A DNA stretch of 6,959 bases, from positions 107,479-114,437 of the forward strand of contig DADT01000005.1 in the NCBI GenBank assembly GCA_002495065.1, written 5' to 3'. The notes below the pieces were generated by a model, which saw only the letters and a list, made by a program, of their open reading frames with translations, was not told the DNA's origin and did no database searches. Position numbers and translations under genes: made by a program. This stretch comes from Methanoregula sp. UBA471 (GTDB taxonomy: Archaea > Halobacteriota > Methanomicrobia > Methanomicrobiales > Methanospirillaceae). This document shows, in pieces, positions 6,297 through 6,959 of this stretch (positions are counted from its first letter, which is position 1; every line of letters starts with the position of its first letter).

Positions 6297-6480
6297 ACGG
6301 AACTACCGGAAGATGAAACAAACGGAAAGAGAATCCATTTTGCCGTACATCGCAAAAACCGATTCCTGCCCCACGGCAAAAGCGCCTCCGACAGAAAAAT
6401 CTGATCTGTCAGGTTATGTGCCTATCCATTTCCGACTCGAGGCCAAAAGTACAGTGGCGCATCGGAGATGGCTTTTTTTA
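6297..6480 (+). ncRNA. Candidate structured small RNA ending at a T run
   Basis: Three inverted repeats stand in a row. P1 is TTTTGCCGT/ACGGCAAAA (6338-6346, 6373-6381), 9 perfect pairs. P2 is GACAGA/TCTGTC (6390-6395, 6405-6410). P3 is CCATTTCCGA/TCGGAGATGG (6426-6435, 6462-6471), 10 pairs, and it encloses GCCA/TGGC (6442-6445, 6455-6458). P3 is followed by one C and seven T (6473-6479), like an intrinsic terminator. The one non-Watson-Crick pair in P3 is a G·U only on the + strand, which fixes the likely strand. A TATA-like stretch at 6268-6275 suggests a start near 6297. I do not recognise the family; it does not look like tRNA, SRP RNA, RNase P RNA or a common riboswitch. Confidence 0.5.
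6426..6479 (+). terminator. Hairpin plus T7, intrinsic-type terminator
   Basis: A 10-bp stem with one wobble, an inner 4-bp stem, then TTTTTTT (6473-6479). No protein gene lies upstream on this strand, so it probably ends a non-coding transcript. Confidence 0.5.
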
Positions 6481-6604
6481 GTTTTTGTAATCGATCCAGC
6501 GTTATGGCGCGCGCACATCAGGAGTCGAATTTTTTATTACAAATTGAGAATAACACAATATATCCCAAAATCTCATCTGAAAGGTACGTTATTTTGGCTT
6601 TGCA

Positions 6605-6673
6605 GAAATCCTGAGTTTTCAACAAATGGTAAAGCACCTGTTTACGGAGTGGACGATGCCTTTTCCCCCGAAC
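6605..6673 (-). repeat. Right arm of the ~70-bp imperfect inverted repeat
   Basis: This is the partner of 1-70 in opposite orientation, with about 58 of 70 aligned positions identical. The outer GTTCGGGGG end faces the right of the window. The hairpin present in the left arm is lost here because its arms carry several substitutions (GGGGAAAAG versus CGTCCACT on the - strand). Similarity stops at the outer end as far as position 1 allows comparison. Confidence 0.75.
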
Positions 6674-6720
6674 AGCCCCTGTGCTTTGCGATTGTGTCAT
6701 ATTACCTTATCCGGGGTTAT

Positions 6721-6786
6721 CGCTCCTGGGGGGGGTGCCACAGCGGCAGGGGCGGAGGCACTACATGCTGTAGCCCCCGAAGAGCG
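6721..6786. ncRNA. Compact three-way-junction structure, RNA candidate
   Basis: Nested complementary segments give a closed fold. The outer helix is CGCTC (6721-6725) with GAGCG (6782-6786), stacked on five G of the 6728-6735 run with CCCCC (6774-6778). A second helix is GTGCC (6735-6739) with GGCAC (6757-6761). A third is TACA (6762-6765) with TGTA (6769-6772), loop TGC. An alternative hairpin, TGCC-ACAGC-GGCA (6736-6748), competes with the second helix. The block is GC-rich between AT-rich flanks. The strand is unresolved, and there is no tRNA T-loop. It could equally be a DNA-level repeat. Confidence 0.35.
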
Positions 6787-6879
6787 TTAAAAAAAATATT
6801 CTGAGAATTTCCGAAGAAAATAAATTAAACAGATGTGAGTAATGGAATGTTTATTCCTCATAATTATTTGCGATGAACC
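6787..6879. other. AT-rich intergenic DNA
   Basis: I see no gene here. It contains an A-run (TTAAAAAAAA), a small hairpin GGAAT-GTTT-ATTCC (6844-6857), and on the - strand TTTAATTTAT (about 6829-6820), which could act as a TATA box for leftward transcription of the 6721-6786 structure. Confidence 0.4.
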
Positions 6880-6911
6880 CCGCCGCCCCCGATGGGGCGC
6901 CCCCGCGGCGG
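6880..6911. repeat. GC-rich nested hairpin
   Basis: CCGCCGC (6880-6886) pairs with GCGGCGG (6905-6911). Inside, CCCC (6887-6890) pairs with GGGG (6894-6897) over a GAT loop, leaving CGCCCCC as a bulge. The self-complementary GGGGCGCCCC (6894-6903) offers an alternative. It is sharply GC-rich between AT-rich flanks. It may be a terminator, part of an RNA gene, or a repeat. Confidence 0.4.
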
Positions 6912-6918
6912 ATCAGTG

Positions 6919-6940
6919 TCTATAAGCATATTTGTAAATA
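6919..6940 (+). promoter_or_regulatory. Possible TATA box at the right edge
   Basis: CTATAAGCATA followed by TTTGTAAATA could be an archaeal promoter for a gene starting beyond the window. Position and composition are the only evidence. Confidence 0.2.
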
Positions 6941-6959
6941 CCGCACTGCCCCGCCGTGC

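Noticed and set aside
6241..6321. N-terminal extension of the PepSY-like protein to the ATG at 6321
   Set aside because: It would place the start upstream of the TATA-like box and add a hydrophobic stretch before a second membrane helix. GTG 6240 has a better ribosome binding site.
6484..6543. 8-bp inverted repeat TTTGTAAT/ATTACAAA
   Set aside because: The arms are short and AT-rich, 44 bp apart, with no supporting context. It is likely chance.
6518..6700. 60-codon open frame on the - strand
   Set aside because: It overlaps the repeat arm and has no family features or ribosome binding site.
6721..6786. tRNA-like gene
   Set aside because: There is no GGTTCGA T-loop, D-arm consensus or anticodon arm of the right size.
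6313..6804. 163-codon open frame on the + strand at the right end
   Set aside because: It runs through the RNA candidate, its T-run, the repeat arm and the three-way-junction block. The product has no recognisable domain and ends in low-complexity Gly/Cys/Arg.

Overview
The window looks like chromosomal DNA of a mesophilic archaeon, most likely a Methanomicrobiales-type methanogen (Methanoregula/Methanosphaerula-like). This is an inference from three things: AT-rich TATA-type boxes about 25 bp before plausible transcript starts, a secreted parallel beta-helix domain ending in an NYWGDY...NGDGIGDTPY cap of the kind common in these methanogens, and a winged-helix regulator fused to an FHA domain. 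No rRNA, tRNA or CRISPR array is visible.

Layout. On the + strand, 126-1307 encodes an HD-domain dNTP triphosphohydrolase (Dgt-like). Four genes on the - strand converge on it. In order of transcription they are a membrane-anchored protein with four PepSY-like modules (6240-4906), a winged-helix/FHA protein (4529-3747), a receptor-like Ser/Thr protein kinase with an extracellular beta-helix, one membrane helix and a cytoplasmic kinase domain (3645-1561), and a tiny twin four-cysteine zinc-binding protein (1564-1322). The last one starts inside the kinase stop codon (ATGA overlap). The HD gene and the zinc protein end 14 bp apart.

Working model (inference). The beta-helix ectodomain senses something at the cell surface and the kinase signals inward. 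The FHA domain of the neighbouring protein reads a phosphothreonine, and its winged helix turns that into a change at a promoter. A 13-14 bp inverted repeat lies in the kinase promoter, directly downstream of the FHA gene, and is a candidate operator. The zinc protein is translationally coupled to the kinase and may be an accessory. The PepSY-like protein and the dNTPase may or may not belong to the same function.

Non-coding DNA. The 4530-4905 gap carries the FHA promoter and a 10-bp inverted repeat. The right-hand 700 bp (6241-6959) has no convincing gene. It holds a strong candidate small RNA (about 6297-6480, three helices, the last followed by seven T), a compact three-way-junction structure (6721-6786), a GC-rich hairpin (6880-6911), and one arm of a roughly 70-bp imperfect inverted repeat whose other arm is at 1-70. 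The two arms point toward each other and bracket all five genes, so this block may be, or may once have been, delimited by repeat or mobile elements.
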